From the NCBI GenBank assembly GCA_949316235.1, contig OX438742.1, positions 13,763,315 through 13,827,314 of the forward strand: a stretch of DNA of 64,000 bases, in the 5' to 3' direction. The notes beneath the pieces are model-generated. The model was not told the origin of the DNA and searched no databases. It worked only from the letters and a program-made list of their open reading frames with translations. This DNA comes from Oegoconia quadripuncta (lineage: Eukaryota > Arthropoda > Insecta > Lepidoptera > Autostichidae). The position numbers and the translations under genes were made by a program. Shown here piece after piece: positions 11,640-23,805 of the stretch (position 1 is its first letter; the number at the start of each line of letters is the position of its first letter).

Positions 11640-12216
11640 TGCATCTACCCCCACCTCCGATTGCCCCCACCGCGACGGGCCGCCCCTGTGGTGGGCGCCA
11701 CCCACAGCACCGCAAAAATCGAGAGCGTCGGCGGCGGCGCGGGGTCAAACGGCGACGCGAGCGTGAAAAGAAGGAGCGTTGTGCGAGCATCACGCACACA
11801 AGCACGAGTGTGCGTGTGCGCGCCGAGAGGGACGGTCGACGCGAGAGCGGGACGGCGGCGCCAATTACTATCACCTGGCGGGCAGCTACCGCATTACCCA
11901 CTGCCGCCGCGCGCGCGACCACGCGCTCGCTGCAACTCGCGGCTCGCTCCGCTCCTGTTGAGGCTCCGTCAGCACCCCGAGTCTGCACTGCAATCGATAT
12001 TCGCACCCGCGGCTGCCACCGTCGCGAGTGCACCCGGTGCTGCCCCGCTTGCTGCCGATGCTCGTACCGGAAATGCTACCAACAACTTAACCCAACTTTC
12101 AGGGTAGTGCCGGCGCTTAACAACATGCAACTGTGAAGTGTGTGCGGACAGTGAGACGAACATTATACAGGCGTGATTATTATTTACAAGTTTTCAACAG
12201 AGTTCCACAGTGAAAA
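11640..12216 (+). promoter_or_regulatory. mirr: GC/CpG-rich 5' leader of the mirror-like gene (transcription start not resolved)
   Basis: From about 11640 to 12160 base composition changes abruptly to GC- and CpG-rich in an otherwise AT-rich window. It contains overlapping long open frames on both strands, which composition alone explains. It runs directly into the predicted start codon at 12217. I read it as 5' UTR plus core promoter. Several upstream ATGs are present, and one frame (11639-12136) stops 80 nt before the predicted start. If the transcript includes them, translation control by upstream ORFs is possible. No TATA box or convincing single initiator was found. Confidence 0.5.
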
Positions 12217-12258
12217 ATGACTTCGCAGTTCGCCTTCCGAGGATCACCACCAAATCAG
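12217..12258 (+). CDS. mirr: mirror-like Iroquois gene, coding exon 1 (N-terminal 14 codons)
   Basis: Predicted first coding exon of the Iroquois homeobox gene whose exons 2 and 3 follow. The sequence reads ATG then 13 codons (MTSQFAFRGSPPNQ) and stops at a donor, CAG|GTAAAG, leaving phase 0. Exon 2 begins in phase 0 and continues a Ser/Pro/Ala-rich N-terminus, so the join is frame-compatible. The exon sits at the 3' end of a GC-rich leader, as expected for a developmental-gene first exon. The start is inferred: it is the last ATG before the donor and lies in the frame that joins to exon 2. The short peptide alone is not diagnostic. An alternative is that translation begins at the in-frame ATG in exon 2 (44604). 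No transcript evidence is available here. Confidence 0.6.
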
Positions 12259-14584
12259 GTAAAGTTTAACTTTTGTAAAGTTACCAAAAACTTTTACGAC
12301 AACAATAGGTATCTTGTTTAACCTAGAAATTTTGCAGTGCGATCTCTCTCCTTTCAATCTATTTCATAAACTTGCAGTGGAGTGGTATATTGACGTGGTT
12401 AAATTGATTGACCATATTAGTATTTTATATGTTTATACACTTACACTCTCACAAACCGCATGAAGATATTACTTATATGTATAAAAATTCACAAATTCAT
12501 TGCCACCGCATTAGTAGTTAATAAACTAAATTTCCCATTAGCAAAACTTTAACGATTTCTATATTTGATTTTTTTTTTATTTTGAGCTATTTCATACAGT
12601 CATAAATAATAACTTAGTTTTGTATGAAATAAGTATTTTACATGTATAGATACTAAGAGCAAGAAAACGTATTGCTTGTCAGCCATTTTACTTTGCATTT
12701 TATTTTATTGCATGCACTGATTGTTGTACGATTGAAGCATAAACAATTGGAAACCAATTCTGTTTACTACACCATGCGTATAAAATACGTAATCAACTGA
12801 AAAGTATATCCGACATAAGAGTTATTTTCGTCGGAAATTGCATGGTTTTTTCAACACTTAAAATTTCGGAATTAAATTTGCATTTACAGTAATAGTTTCT
12901 TGAACGATTGTAATTTACATTGTCAATGTTAAGTTTAAAAATATTTTGAAATAAGAAATTTTTCCATTTACCTAAAACTTTGGTTGTCATAGAAATTTAC
13001 CTATTGCCTTAATGAAAATTTAATGGTTCTTAACGTTTATTACATCATTCATATATTTCATAACATAATATTTCTAAAATAAAAATTTCAAGGGTAATAA
13101 ATAGAGTAACGTGGTCAAACATGGAAAAAGAAAATATTATAAAAATTAATTGAATTTAATGAAATCACATAGTTAGTACTCTTATAATCTGAAATTTTTA
13201 AGAATATAAATTGTTGCTAATGGTCTACAACTTATGGCGTTTAAGTCTGGGAGACGAAAACTTGTGCCTCAAGGTAAATTTCAAGTATTCTATCTATTTG
13301 TAATACTATATAAACGATTAAAAATATACAAATACTTAATTAATGGTTTACAGAAGTTTTGACTTTAACAATTTTGTAAACCAAGCTTCTTAATAAAATT
13401 AAAAAAAAACTCTGCATCTTACATATTTTTGATTTCTTGATCTAGGTCTAACATCAAATTATTATGCATAAAAAACCAGTTAGTCATGCATACTTACAAT
13501 TACACAATATTTCGAGATAGATCTATATATATATAGAAAAATATCAAAATGAATTAGTATGATGCTGGATCAAATTTGGTCTTTTATACCATTGTGCATT
13601 GGCTAAACTGTTAGTTAACCATGTACGTACAATTGGTTGTATTATGGTATTGTTCGAGTTTGTGTTATCTACAATAACACAAAACCGATAAATAGGTTAT
13701 TTATATGCAAGTACCTGTATTACAAATGCAAATTGAACTAAATGTTTCCCTGTAAAATGCAAATTAAATTTATATATTTAACATTTTATTATCACAAAAT
13801 AAATATATTATAGCGATACAAAATCTTTAAGTACAAGTGAATATAAAAAAGGCAAGCAAGACCATAGCTTCTTAGAATGATTATAGTGCGTAAATTAATC
13901 GGTCGATACTTATTTTAAAAATACGATTACTAATATTATAGCTAGCGTTGGTCGCAAAACATAATATAATAAATTCTATATGAGTACCTACATAACAGTT
14001 ACATATATCAAAATATAAATTGGGGAGCAGGGTTCTGGTGCAAATCATATTAATACTACTTTTCTCTTAGTTACAAATAATATTTACTGATAAATTATAT
14101 TGACACAAATCAAATGTGCGTGAACGGAACCATGCGTCACGTCGTTTAGCTCCGGCCGTAGCCGTAATGAAGTTCTAACCTAAACCTAACCTGTTACAAC
14201 TAATGGTTATGTTACAATATTTTATAAATTTAGATATTTATATGTCATATCTATAATTTATAATTTATATTTACATTATTGTAGGTATTAAAGCCGTTGA
14301 GACTAGTCAAAGGTATCTGATTGTATTATTTATCAATGAGTTCTTGTAGTTTACTTACATAAAAATTATATCTATCACTAGAATTTAAATCCGATTCGAT
14401 GAATAGTATAGGTACACAAACAACATGACACTGAATAGCTTCTTCACGAAATTCAACATTTGTAGATAAATAATATTTTCAAATGCAATTTTTATAACTC
14501 GCGAAAAAAAAAATACTTATTATTTTTCTCAATGTATATTTACAAAACGGAAGTTGCAACTTCGGTTACCGGTGGGGTACTTAT

Positions 14585-14823
14585 TTAATGCTCGGTTTGG
14601 TTAGTGATGGAGCTCTAAATATATCCGCCTGGATAATTATCACCATCTTATCTATGTCTACCGCCCATTGCTTTTTCTGCTTTGTTTTACCGCCTGTTTG
14701 AGATCTGTTTGAGTCCTCTAAATAACTTCGGGGTTTTGGGTGAACGCGCTTCCACATTCAGCCTCATCTTCACTTAACGTCAGATATGATTGAGGTAAAG
14801 CGCTGATCCGACATGCATTAAAT
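14585..14823 (+). repeat. Family B repeat, 5'-truncated and diverged
   Basis: Contains ctcggtttggttagtgatgg, atccgcctgg, gtctaccgcc, catcttcacttaac and gattgaggtaaagcgct in family order. The tRNA-like head is missing. Confidence 0.65.
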
Positions 14824-15761
14824 AACCTTCTAATATAGGTGAAGGTATATCAGAAAGGGGGTATTAAGTCGAAAAAAGATTATTAAGTATTAATAGAACA
14901 TATTACTATGATTCAAAGATTCTATTTCGAAGAATAAATTTTCCACTTTCCATAATATAACCAATCAGCTGTTGTACACACACTACGGAAAGTTATAATA
15001 TTTTTTCGAAAAAAATTATATTTTATGCTTGTCTTCTTGTCCACGAAAAATTCCATTAGCTTAGTAAGTAATTGATAAGTAAGTGATAGTTCCGAAAACA
15101 AATTGTATGTCACAATTTTTCCTAAACATTTGTAAACTACTTGTTGTACTTTGTTTATAAACTTTCAAATAATTTAACTCTCTTGTACGTATGTATACCT
15201 ATATCAGCATTACATCATGTAGCTTTAAGAAATTACAAGAATATAGTTACACCCTGTATAGGTATGATAAATTTGGAAATTATTTTGTGCAAAAGGAGTA
15301 TTTTGTATTATATTCTGTATGAATTAATAGGACATGTTTATGTCATTTGGCTGGGTTTTTGACTTTATTTTTTTGCTTTTCGAGCATCAATTTTGAAAAT
15401 TTATGTTATTGCACCAACAAACGGATAATGAGTAAAATTGTAAATACGGTTTTTTGCAGCAACCAATCAATAGATAGTAGACTCCATCACTCCATTTAGG
15501 GTGAAAAATATAGCTGCTCACTAAAAAGCTCAACACAAATTGACATTAATTAATTTTATTATACATCTAGAAATAGAAAAGTCTAAGAAATCAAAAAACA
15601 ATGAGTTTGACCCTAAGATAGAGTACCTAAATCTGAGTAATGGAGTTAGTGTACCTCCTTAGTTCTTCCTCACATTAATTGGTTGAAATATATTTTTTAT
15701 TAGTATTATTTACATTTTCGTATCCCCGCAATATTACAAAAGTGTCTATTCACCTTAATAA

Positions 15762-15890
15762 GGTAGCATTTAAATTTGAGCTACCTACCAGCAATCAAAC
15801 TGAGTACTAAACATTTACGTCGCTGAGAATCGAACCCGCGACCTATATTTTGTAAATCTTATGTTGTTTACTTTTAGCCATGGAAGAGAT
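15762..15890 (-). repeat. Family B repeat, head half only
   Basis: The B-box-like segment gaatcgaacccgcgacc and the body start ctaccagcaatcaaactga are present in reverse. The 3' half is absent. Confidence 0.6.
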
Positions 15891-16140
15891 TACCTATATT
15901 GTGTGATACTGCAATATTAAGTGATTTCGCGTTAGTAGGTATCGTATTACTTATTTAAATTTATGCAACTATGGAAACTTTAAACTTAGTTTTACTGACA
16001 AATATCTATTTACCTAACACTACATTAGTTCTACGCTCATTCAATGTAGTTTATTTGTTTGTAAACGCTTTATTGTACTTCATAAAATTTAGAAAATTAT
16101 TATGACTACCTTATTTAAAATTACGTAGTGATATTTTGTT

Positions 16141-16142
16141 TT

Positions 16143-16173
<31 letters not shown>

Positions 16174-16330
16174 TCATTTATTGCACACAAGAAAAAAAAG
16201 ACATACAGATACAACATAATAGAGACGACAAAACATGTGTGTTTTATGTGTTTCATAATCGCCACAATTTTCAACAATTATACCATTGTTAATTGTGTAT
16301 GGCAAATTATTCCTGAAATATGAGGCGGTG
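16141..16330 (-). repeat. (TTTA)n microsatellite joined to a degenerate LINE-like tail
   Basis: About eight ttta units (16141-16174) followed by catttattgcacacaag, which in reverse is a gcaataaatg polyadenylation-like end with an (taaa)n tail. The rest is degenerate. Confidence 0.5.
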
Positions 16331-16744
16331 ACAGGCGGCCAATTCCGTTTTGCTATTATTAATAGGGAATACTAAAAGGTGCTAAGCAATAAACTGATTA
16401 TTCTTCAATAATTAAACTAAAGATAATACTGTGCTTGATTATACAAACAACGAGGTATTTCATCAAGAGAATTAGATTTTGCAAAAATAAATAAATTGAA
16501 CCACCAACTGGTCTGAACTCATCAAAAATCGAAGAATGTAGGTATCAACCTGAGAATAGAAAATATGAGTACCTATGATATAAATAGCGTTTAAAACCTC
16601 TAAAAATAAGTTATTAAAAAAAATACAGACTGATAAAACACTGAAAGGAGGAAAACAAGCTCTAGAATCTAGAGTTTTGTTTGAGCAATGTTAAATTTTG
16701 GGAAGCTGTGGCTTCGTAACTTGAATACAAAGAAAGTTCTACAT

Positions 16745-17738
16745 TATACAAAGTGTCCCTCTGGTGTGAGACACGAATGGTAAGTACTTGAAATATTAAA
16801 GGTGGGGAAATTTTACTGAAAGAAGACTTCATTGTTTTTCAAATGAAGGATTGAAAGACTTTAAGAAAAATGAACTGCCTGAATCGGAATTCGTAAAATC
16901 AAACTTTCCTGTATTTTTATGATACCGATCGAAAGGGTCAATCATAGAAATCAAATTCTTCTAATTAATATAATTATATAGTATCTTAAAATTAAGGAAG
17001 ACTATGTAATTTAACACATAATAAAATAATTAATCCCAAATTCCAAAAGAGTATTTCAAATATTATTATTTGTAATACTTTTTTTATAAAAATAATGAAA
17101 AATTATAATAAATTTTTAATCAATTTTTACCATAGACACTTGAACACTCATTCTTTCACTCAGTAAGAGAATACGTTCTGAATTTAGAAAAAGCATGTAA
17201 TATTCGAATTACATAGTACAAAATAACAGTTAATTTCAAAACCGATTTTAATTGCACTATTAATTTCTAGTGTTTCTTTTGAAGCTTTCATCTGTTATGA
17301 CCGATTACTTGTAGGCATAATAAAATGTAACTAATGTAGACAATTTATTTTAAGATAATAATAAAACTTATATAACTCGCGAAAAAAATGTTTAATCTCG
17401 GTTTATTGTATACCTCAAAACTCCTTTTATTTCACTTGTTGTGAAATCTAAGACTTATATAATAGTGCTTATTAATTAAGTACAATGAAATTTGCAAACA
17501 TTATTAAAAATACGAAAAATCACAGGAGAAATTAATATCTTGTTGAATGTAAAATTTCAATCGGTATCATAAAAATTCAGGAAAAATAAATGTACACGTT
17601 CGTCTCAAACCTTAGAACTTTCATCAACTTATTTTTTGAAATAAAATAAGGTCTAAGTAAAATTTCTTATCGTTTCTAAAATTTCATATTTCAAGTATTT
17701 TCCCTCCGTAACCCCATAGCCTTGAGACACCCTGTATA
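16745..17738. mobile_element. Inverted-repeat element, about 1 kb (family I)
   Basis: The ends are degenerate inverted copies about 180 bp long: acttgaaatat, aaattttact and ctgtatttttatgataccga on the left match the reverse of cggtatcataaaaattcagg, agtaaaattt and atatttcaagt on the right. The right tip reads gagacaccctgtata. No transposase frame, so non-autonomous. Confidence 0.6.
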
Positions 17739-17989
17739 TACCTAAAGATGAAACGTATTTATTAGAACCTTGAATCTGTGGAAAAACGTTTATAAGAAAT
17801 TGAAAATACCTATCTTGTGGAGAAATCTACATTTTCAATCAGATTTTGAATAAAATTCCATTCTCGTCTTTAGTACAAAATTTGTAAGGGGGCGACTGAG
17901 GTCTGGGTACTATGTAGAAGTAATCACAAAATTTTCCCATACGTAAGTTGTAACTTAAAAAGCAATATTTACAGCGAACAAGACATACG

Positions 17990-18060
17990 ATTGAATTTCA
18001 CCTGCTGGATAGAGACGATGATGTAGCCGAAGATGAAACGAAACATGCTATCCCAGTAAA
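17990..18060 (-). repeat. LINE 3' end fragment
   Basis: In reverse, tttactgggatagcatgttt, cgtttcatcttcggctacat and catcgtctctatccagcagg are the same LINE end as 41400-41500. Confidence 0.5.
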
Positions 18061-18228
18061 CTTTATTTGTCTCCGGCTTGGAAACTTTTGACATCCAAGT
18101 CTACATGCAACATGCCTCTAGATTTTACAGTTCGATTTTCTCTTTTCAGCATTTGCACAGTCGACTTTTTGTTTCCTTATAATAGATATCTACGTTTTAT
18201 TTCTACATCACTGTAAATCATAAGCATC

Positions 18229-18378
18229 GGTGTCGATTCGGATGTACACTAACTAAACTAAACTAAAACCAGTTTTGGAGTGGTGCCGTCGCATCTTACT
18301 GTTCCAGGCAGAAAGAGACAGTACTACTTTAAAACTGGTTTTAGTTTAGTTTAGTTGGTGTACATCCGAATTAACACC
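18229..18378. mobile_element. Foldback MITE-like element, copy 2
   Basis: 150 bp with the same long inverted ends as 4023-4167 (right end slightly mutated: ccgaattaacacc) and a core in reverse orientation (gagtggtgccgtcgc on the left here, on the right there). Confidence 0.8.
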
Positions 18379-18584
18379 TTTATCGATAAACATAATACTA
18401 GGTATATAAGTAACATAAGTAGATGATTTATGAAAATTTTACATTATCTCATAACATCAATCCTACCTGTTCTCAGTTTACAGCTGAACATGGGGCGATT
18501 AAACAAATTTAATTGGGATTATTAAAATTGGGATTGAAAAAAAAAAAATTATTACAAATAATCCAAAGTATTTAAACTAATAAT

Positions 18585-18860
18585 GACGACCTGTTTGGTG
18601 TAGTGGTTAGCCACACTGGCCAATATACCAAAAAGGTTGCGGGTTCGAATCCCGCTAGGGGCATATGTTTGTGTGATGAATACAGACATGTGTACCCGAG
18701 TTATGGATGTTTTCATTTCTAAATAAGTATTTATTTACAAAAAAAATGTATTTATGTAGGATATCAACCTTCTGGTATCTACAACACAAGCCTATAGTTG
18801 CTTAGTGTGGAACTAGATGGCGCTGTGTGTATGTCTAAGGATATTTATTTATTTATTTTA
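18585..18860 (+). repeat. tRNA-derived SINE, subfamily A2
   Basis: Full-length copy: gacgacctgtttggtgtag head, ggttgcgggttcgaatcc B box, tggaactagatggcgctg body and a ttta-repeat tail. Confidence 0.82.
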
Positions 18861-20603
18861 ATAATAAATCTGCTCAAAAACTGAGACGAAAGTTAAAATT
18901 CCGGAGATACCTTTTAAATCCACAAATATACACGCACACATAGATTCCAGAATCTTGATCTTGTCTATGAAGCTTTTTGGGCAGTCTGAAAACTCAATTA
19001 AGTGGGCTTACTTTTTTAAGCTGTTTTTCAGCGCTCATAACGTGTACGGATGGAACGTAATGGGTATACTCAGTACTATAGTTAAATACTTATTACTGCC
19101 GGCGCGCAAATTTATTCAGAAGAATTCAAGTTGAGATGAGTTGATGGTTAACTTCATGTTTGGTTACAGGAATTAAAACCGGTCAAGCGTGAGTATGGCT
19201 CGCGCATGAAGGGTTTCTTAACATACCACCCAAAAATCATGAAATTAGTGATTGTTTTCGTGATAGCTATAGGATGTATAAAAAAAGTATACGAACATTC
19301 TTTTGTCCGGTGATTCAGTATCAAATCCCAAAAAAGGATTGGTATTTTTTTTATTTCACAATCATTCTTATTTTTTTATATGAGTGTAAATTTAATTTAA
19401 CGACAATCCCAAATAAAAATTCAATTGAAAATACTATGTTAACAAAATACCAAAAATCTATCGGGATCTATTGTCCACCATAGCGAATTACGCTACACAA
19501 GCCCCTTTTCTTTTCAATTTAGGAAAAACAATATTTCAAAATATAGATACAATATTTTTTATTTCTTTTTTGATGTCTATTATCCATATTGCTACATCCC
19601 ACAAAAGGATTTACGCACTTTTTCATACATTCTCTATTTTGAATAGCAGATAAAGTGTGTTTAGCATATTCGGAATAGTATTAGTGGTGTGCGTTTGAAC
19701 CATACCTATTAGGCCAAAAGCATGAGTTTCTTCCGCGGTAAAGCTGTAAGGAAAGCTCCTCTTAATTGGCAAAGGTTTTCCAATAAGTTATTGCATAATA
19801 AAGACACATAGGTATCCTCCAACAGAGAGCACAAGTGCTAAAAAGATGTGTCCGTCTCATACCAATACTGTAACCAAAACGAAAGTTAATAATTTTGTAA
19901 ACTGGAAATATAACATTGTATATATTATTACTAATTACTCAAGCCAGACACGTAATTAGTATTGGTTGTCGATCTATAATACATTTGCCATTAGTATAAT
20001 AAATTATAAATCTACAAGTATTATCGTTTTGACTTAGAGCTTAATGAAATTTTCCTACTTTAAATGTCTCCAAATTGAATACGATTGATCGAATAAAAAT
20101 TAGGAAAATGGAGCCATATTCTACTTGGAGTCCGAAACAATTCTTTCGCCTTCGCCTTCGTCGCACAAAACCGAAGACACTCTCAAAAATATTATTGTGT
20201 TACCCACTAATACTATATTAGGTTTAGCGACAAAAGAAATGTAAACTGCGACAGTTTCAACTTACTGCCTGTCTCCGCCTTGACCCCTGAAAATGAGGGA
20301 GTTCTATCCGTTAGGTCTACGCCGACCTAAATTTCGAGATACGAGAGCCAGTGACAGGACGTCGGGTCGCGTCCGTTTACGATCCCGTTCCATCACTACG
20401 CGGCTACAATCAGGACCATAATTTATATTGCCTACAAAAGAATTTTAAGCAAAGATATTGCTTTTTGATGGGTAGGTGCCAAATTTTTTACTACATCAAA
20501 GAAAGATGTTACGAACTGTATAGTGGACGTGTAAAAAATTTGCAGGTATTCTTGTGTAGGGAAAAGACGAGTAACTTTTACTCAACAGTTAAAAATTAAA
20601 AAA

Positions 20604-20844
20604 AAAATATCCTTAGACATACACACAGCACCATAGTTCCACACTAAGCAACTACAGGCTTTGTGTTGTGGATACCAGATGGTTGATATACTACATAAAT
20701 ACATATTTTTTTTGTAAATAAATACTTATTATAAATGAAAACATCCAGAACTCGGGTACACATGTCCATATTCATCACACAAACATGTGCCCCCAGCGGG
20801 ATTCGAACCCGCAACCTTTTGGTATAGTGGTCAGAGTTGCTAAC
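20604..20844 (-). repeat. tRNA-derived SINE, subfamily A2, 5'-truncated
   Basis: Reverse-oriented copy. The tail and body are present and the B box is seen as ggattcgaacccgcaacc, but the match stops after ttgctaac, so the first ~30 bases with the A box are missing. This is typical of incomplete reverse transcription. Confidence 0.75.
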
Positions 20845-20927
20845 TCACATTTAAAGCTTGGACACTAAAATAGATCACTATCGAATTATCGAATATTATC
20901 GAGGCAGATGACTGTTATTTTATCAAT

Positions 20928-20992
20928 TATCATCATCATATCAGCCACTGTCTACTGCTGAATATAAGCCTCCCCTTTAGATATCCAAGTCC
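20928..20992 (+). repeat. Family F fragment
   Basis: catcatcatatcagccactg, then tctactgctgaatataagcc and tcccctttagatatccaagt. Confidence 0.5.
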
Positions 20993-21654
20993 AGAGCCGT
21001 AGTAGGCGTATTGTTAATTTGTTTCTCCGTAACACAGAGTGAAATAAAAAGAAAGAATATAGAATTTAATAAGATAATACGAATATTTCTATGTTTATAA
21101 ATTAACCCAATAGGCCGTTTGCTGTATATCGCTTGTCTTGCACCGGGACTTAGTGAATAAGTTTTAACAAATTAAATACATTATGTACATATCAATACGT
21201 AATTTAGAATTCAAAGCAGCCAAATGTTTTCATCAAACATGGTAAAGAAGCTCTCGCAAATACCAGATTTCAAAAATAAAAAACCGTTGTCAAAGCAGGA
21301 ATCTGTAGTCAATATTATACAATACTATGTAATATACTTATAGAAATCTACTACGATAAAAGTATATTACAGTAAATTAGGTTTCTCCTTACTTTCTGAT
21401 GATGTAAATAAACAATTGTTCTCGGGAAAGTATAGTGCCAATTCCACAATAAAACTGACTCAACCTCCTCAAATACTTTAAAAATATATCAACTCACATA
21501 CCTAATAGGATTCTTCCTTCGGTTTTCCTAAAACTATCAACAAGTTAAAACCTCAAATTATTATTTTTTAAATAATTAATTGTATTATTATTGTTTATAA
21601 ATATTGTACAAATGTTAATAAACCTCAAATTATATTTCTATAACAGAAAATAAA

Positions 21655-21785
21655 TACAATACAATACAAATACTCTTTATTGCGCAAAATAATTTACAAT
21701 AATTTTTGATGAAAACAATGGAACACAATTAGCCGGTCTTATCACTAAAAGCGATCTCTTCCATATACTTAATGAATATCCGTTA
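21655..21785 (-). repeat. LINE 3' tail
   Basis: Reverse copy: ggaagagatcgcttttagtg, ataagaccggc and gcaataaagagtatttg. See 7848-7960. Confidence 0.55.
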
Positions 21786-22039
21786 AGTAACGAGATACGT
21801 ACTACCTCTCCCTTCGCGGTGACATTGTTCATTTATCTGCTTAGTCTGGTAAATGATGTGATATAAGTATGAGTATATAGTATACTTGATAAATCGCAAG
21901 TTACTTTTTGCTCCTTTATTGTCGCTTACAATCAATCTCAAAAAATGAGTACGTGAACATCTAAAACTAATTTAAGTTTCTTCACCTCGTTACAATAATT
22001 GAATCTAACAGTATATACCTACTTGACCTCCTGAAAAAC

Positions 22040-22332
22040 TTAAGTGAAGATCAGACCGAAGGAGGAAGCATACTGATCCGGAAACCACATCCTATTTGGG
22101 GGACTGGCTATCCTATCTGTGACAACCGGAATACAACAATGCTATCAACATTGCTGTTTGGCAGCTGAATTAGATAAGCTTTTGGTAGTTAGGCAGGCGG
22201 ACATTTTAAAATGTCCAACCACTAACCAAATCGAATACTAAACATGTACCGCTGGGGATCGAACCCGCAACCACCGATTCGTAAACTCATTCTTCTACAT
22301 TCACAACTTCTACATTGAGCCATCGGAGGCGG
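22040..22332 (-). repeat. Family B repeat
   Basis: Reverse copy spanning body (ctatctgtgacaaccggaat; acattgctgtttggcagc) and head (ggatcgaacccgcaacc; gagccatcggaggc). Confidence 0.72.
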
Positions 22333-23017
22333 ATACGAATGTAATCACAAGAATACCGAAGTGTGAGAATAATACGGGCGTTGATTACTATGTAGATGTT
22401 ATTTAATATAATAAAATAATAAATAACTTTAAAAACAAAAATTCCAAATTTCATACTCTAACTAGTTTCTGAGATATTATGGAGCTTATAAGATAATATT
22501 TTTTTACTGTTACTGGTTCGCTGACTCACTGACAGATCACATCCAAAATATCTTACAGCTGATTGTTGTAATTTGGTACACAAATAAACATGTTTTGCAT
22601 GTTAATAAAAGAAAATGAAAAAAGTATGAAATGTCTATTTACTGACAAATATTTACTTATTCGTAATATAGTGCATAGATTCAGCATTAACACCCTACCC
22701 TTATATATATCTCTCTTATATTTAAGAGCTGTGCTCTTGTCCTTTCCACACTTCTCTACATTCCGCTTTTTCCCTTAAATACTGTGTCATTTTACGGACT
22801 GAAAAAACTCAATAAAGTACTTTTTTGTAAAGAAGTATCAAATATGCAAAAAAATAAAATTAAGAATATTGAAAATGCTCTCTCAAAAGAACAGAAATAT
22901 TCTTAAAACACCATATCTACTAAATACTAACTAAAGTTAAGAAATATATATATATATATTATATATTATTAATTTCTTTTCGGACGCTGTAGTTGAACTG
23001 AAATAATTTAATACATG

Positions 23018-23222
23018 ACAGCCTATATCAGTCCACTATAGATTTTATATCTTCTCCCATGGCGCGATTTACAATGCATTCCGTGGGAGAACTTAGCCCG
23101 AATCGCCAAGCCGGCAGGTGTGTTGGCGATTGCAAATTTTTTAAAAGCCCGTGCCAGCCAATAACGCTTGTGCGTGACACCCACGGGAAGACATGGTTCT
23201 ACTATGCCTGGAACCAAACTGC
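23018..23222 (+). repeat. Family F-related fragment
   Basis: Begins gacagcctatatcagtccac and continues with a GC-richer section. The 64-codon frame on the minus strand is the usual chance frame of such repeats. Confidence 0.45.
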
Positions 23223-23729
23223 GAAACTTATATTATAAAATGGTCAAATACTTTTGAATTTAATTTTTTCATTTTCTAAGGCAATGTTCGCGGTTTTTCA
23301 AAATTTTATATGTCTCTTAAGTTGACGTTATGACCGTATGCAATAACTTTTTCACCGTATGGTATGATGTATAAACGTAAAATATATGCTCTACAAAATT
23401 TGGGTATGTTATGGTGAACAAATATATAGGCCCTCTTTAGAGGACTACTACTTAAGAAAACCATCGTTCCTCTTATTGTTAAAAAAATTGGCCTATAAGA
23501 TTATATGGGCATTCAAAATACACAACCTTTTCAAATCCCGCTTTGACTTGATTTTTGACTTGACTATTTTGATCATTGTACAAATTAAATAAACCATTTT
23601 TGAGAAAAAAAATACATATTTTGTATTATAAATATATCTTTCGCAAAAATTACCAGTATTACTTCGTGGTTATTTAATTTTCAGTCAATAGGTTAGAACT
23701 TAGTAGGCAAACTGAACGTAGTTAATGAA

Positions 23730-23805
23730 GCCTGTCGCTCTGGAAATCTATGCTTATGTTCAGACTGGACGTTCTGTGGCTAATATGATGATACTTCGTC
23801 GTGCT
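23730..23805 (-). repeat. Family F fragment, reverse
   Basis: In reverse: catcatattagccacagaac, gtccagtctgaacataagca. This is the family F tag with mutations, at the left edge of the degenerate region 23.8-25.64 kb. Confidence 0.45.

Noticed and set aside
11407..12033. 208-codon minus-strand open frame over the mirror leader
   Set aside because: Arg/Ala/Ser-rich reverse shadow of GC-rich sequence; both strands are open there and no motif is present.
11639..12136. 165-codon plus-strand frame as a separate protein
   Set aside because: Very Arg/Thr-rich, composition-driven, overlapped by two other open frames; treated only as a possible upstream ORF.
14170..14200. Telomere-like ctaacctaaacctaacc
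   Set aside because: Only about three imperfect CCTAA units, not an array; chance in AT-rich DNA.
20351..20599. 82-codon plus-strand frame
   Set aside because: No family recognised and no flanking gene signals; GC-richer start only.
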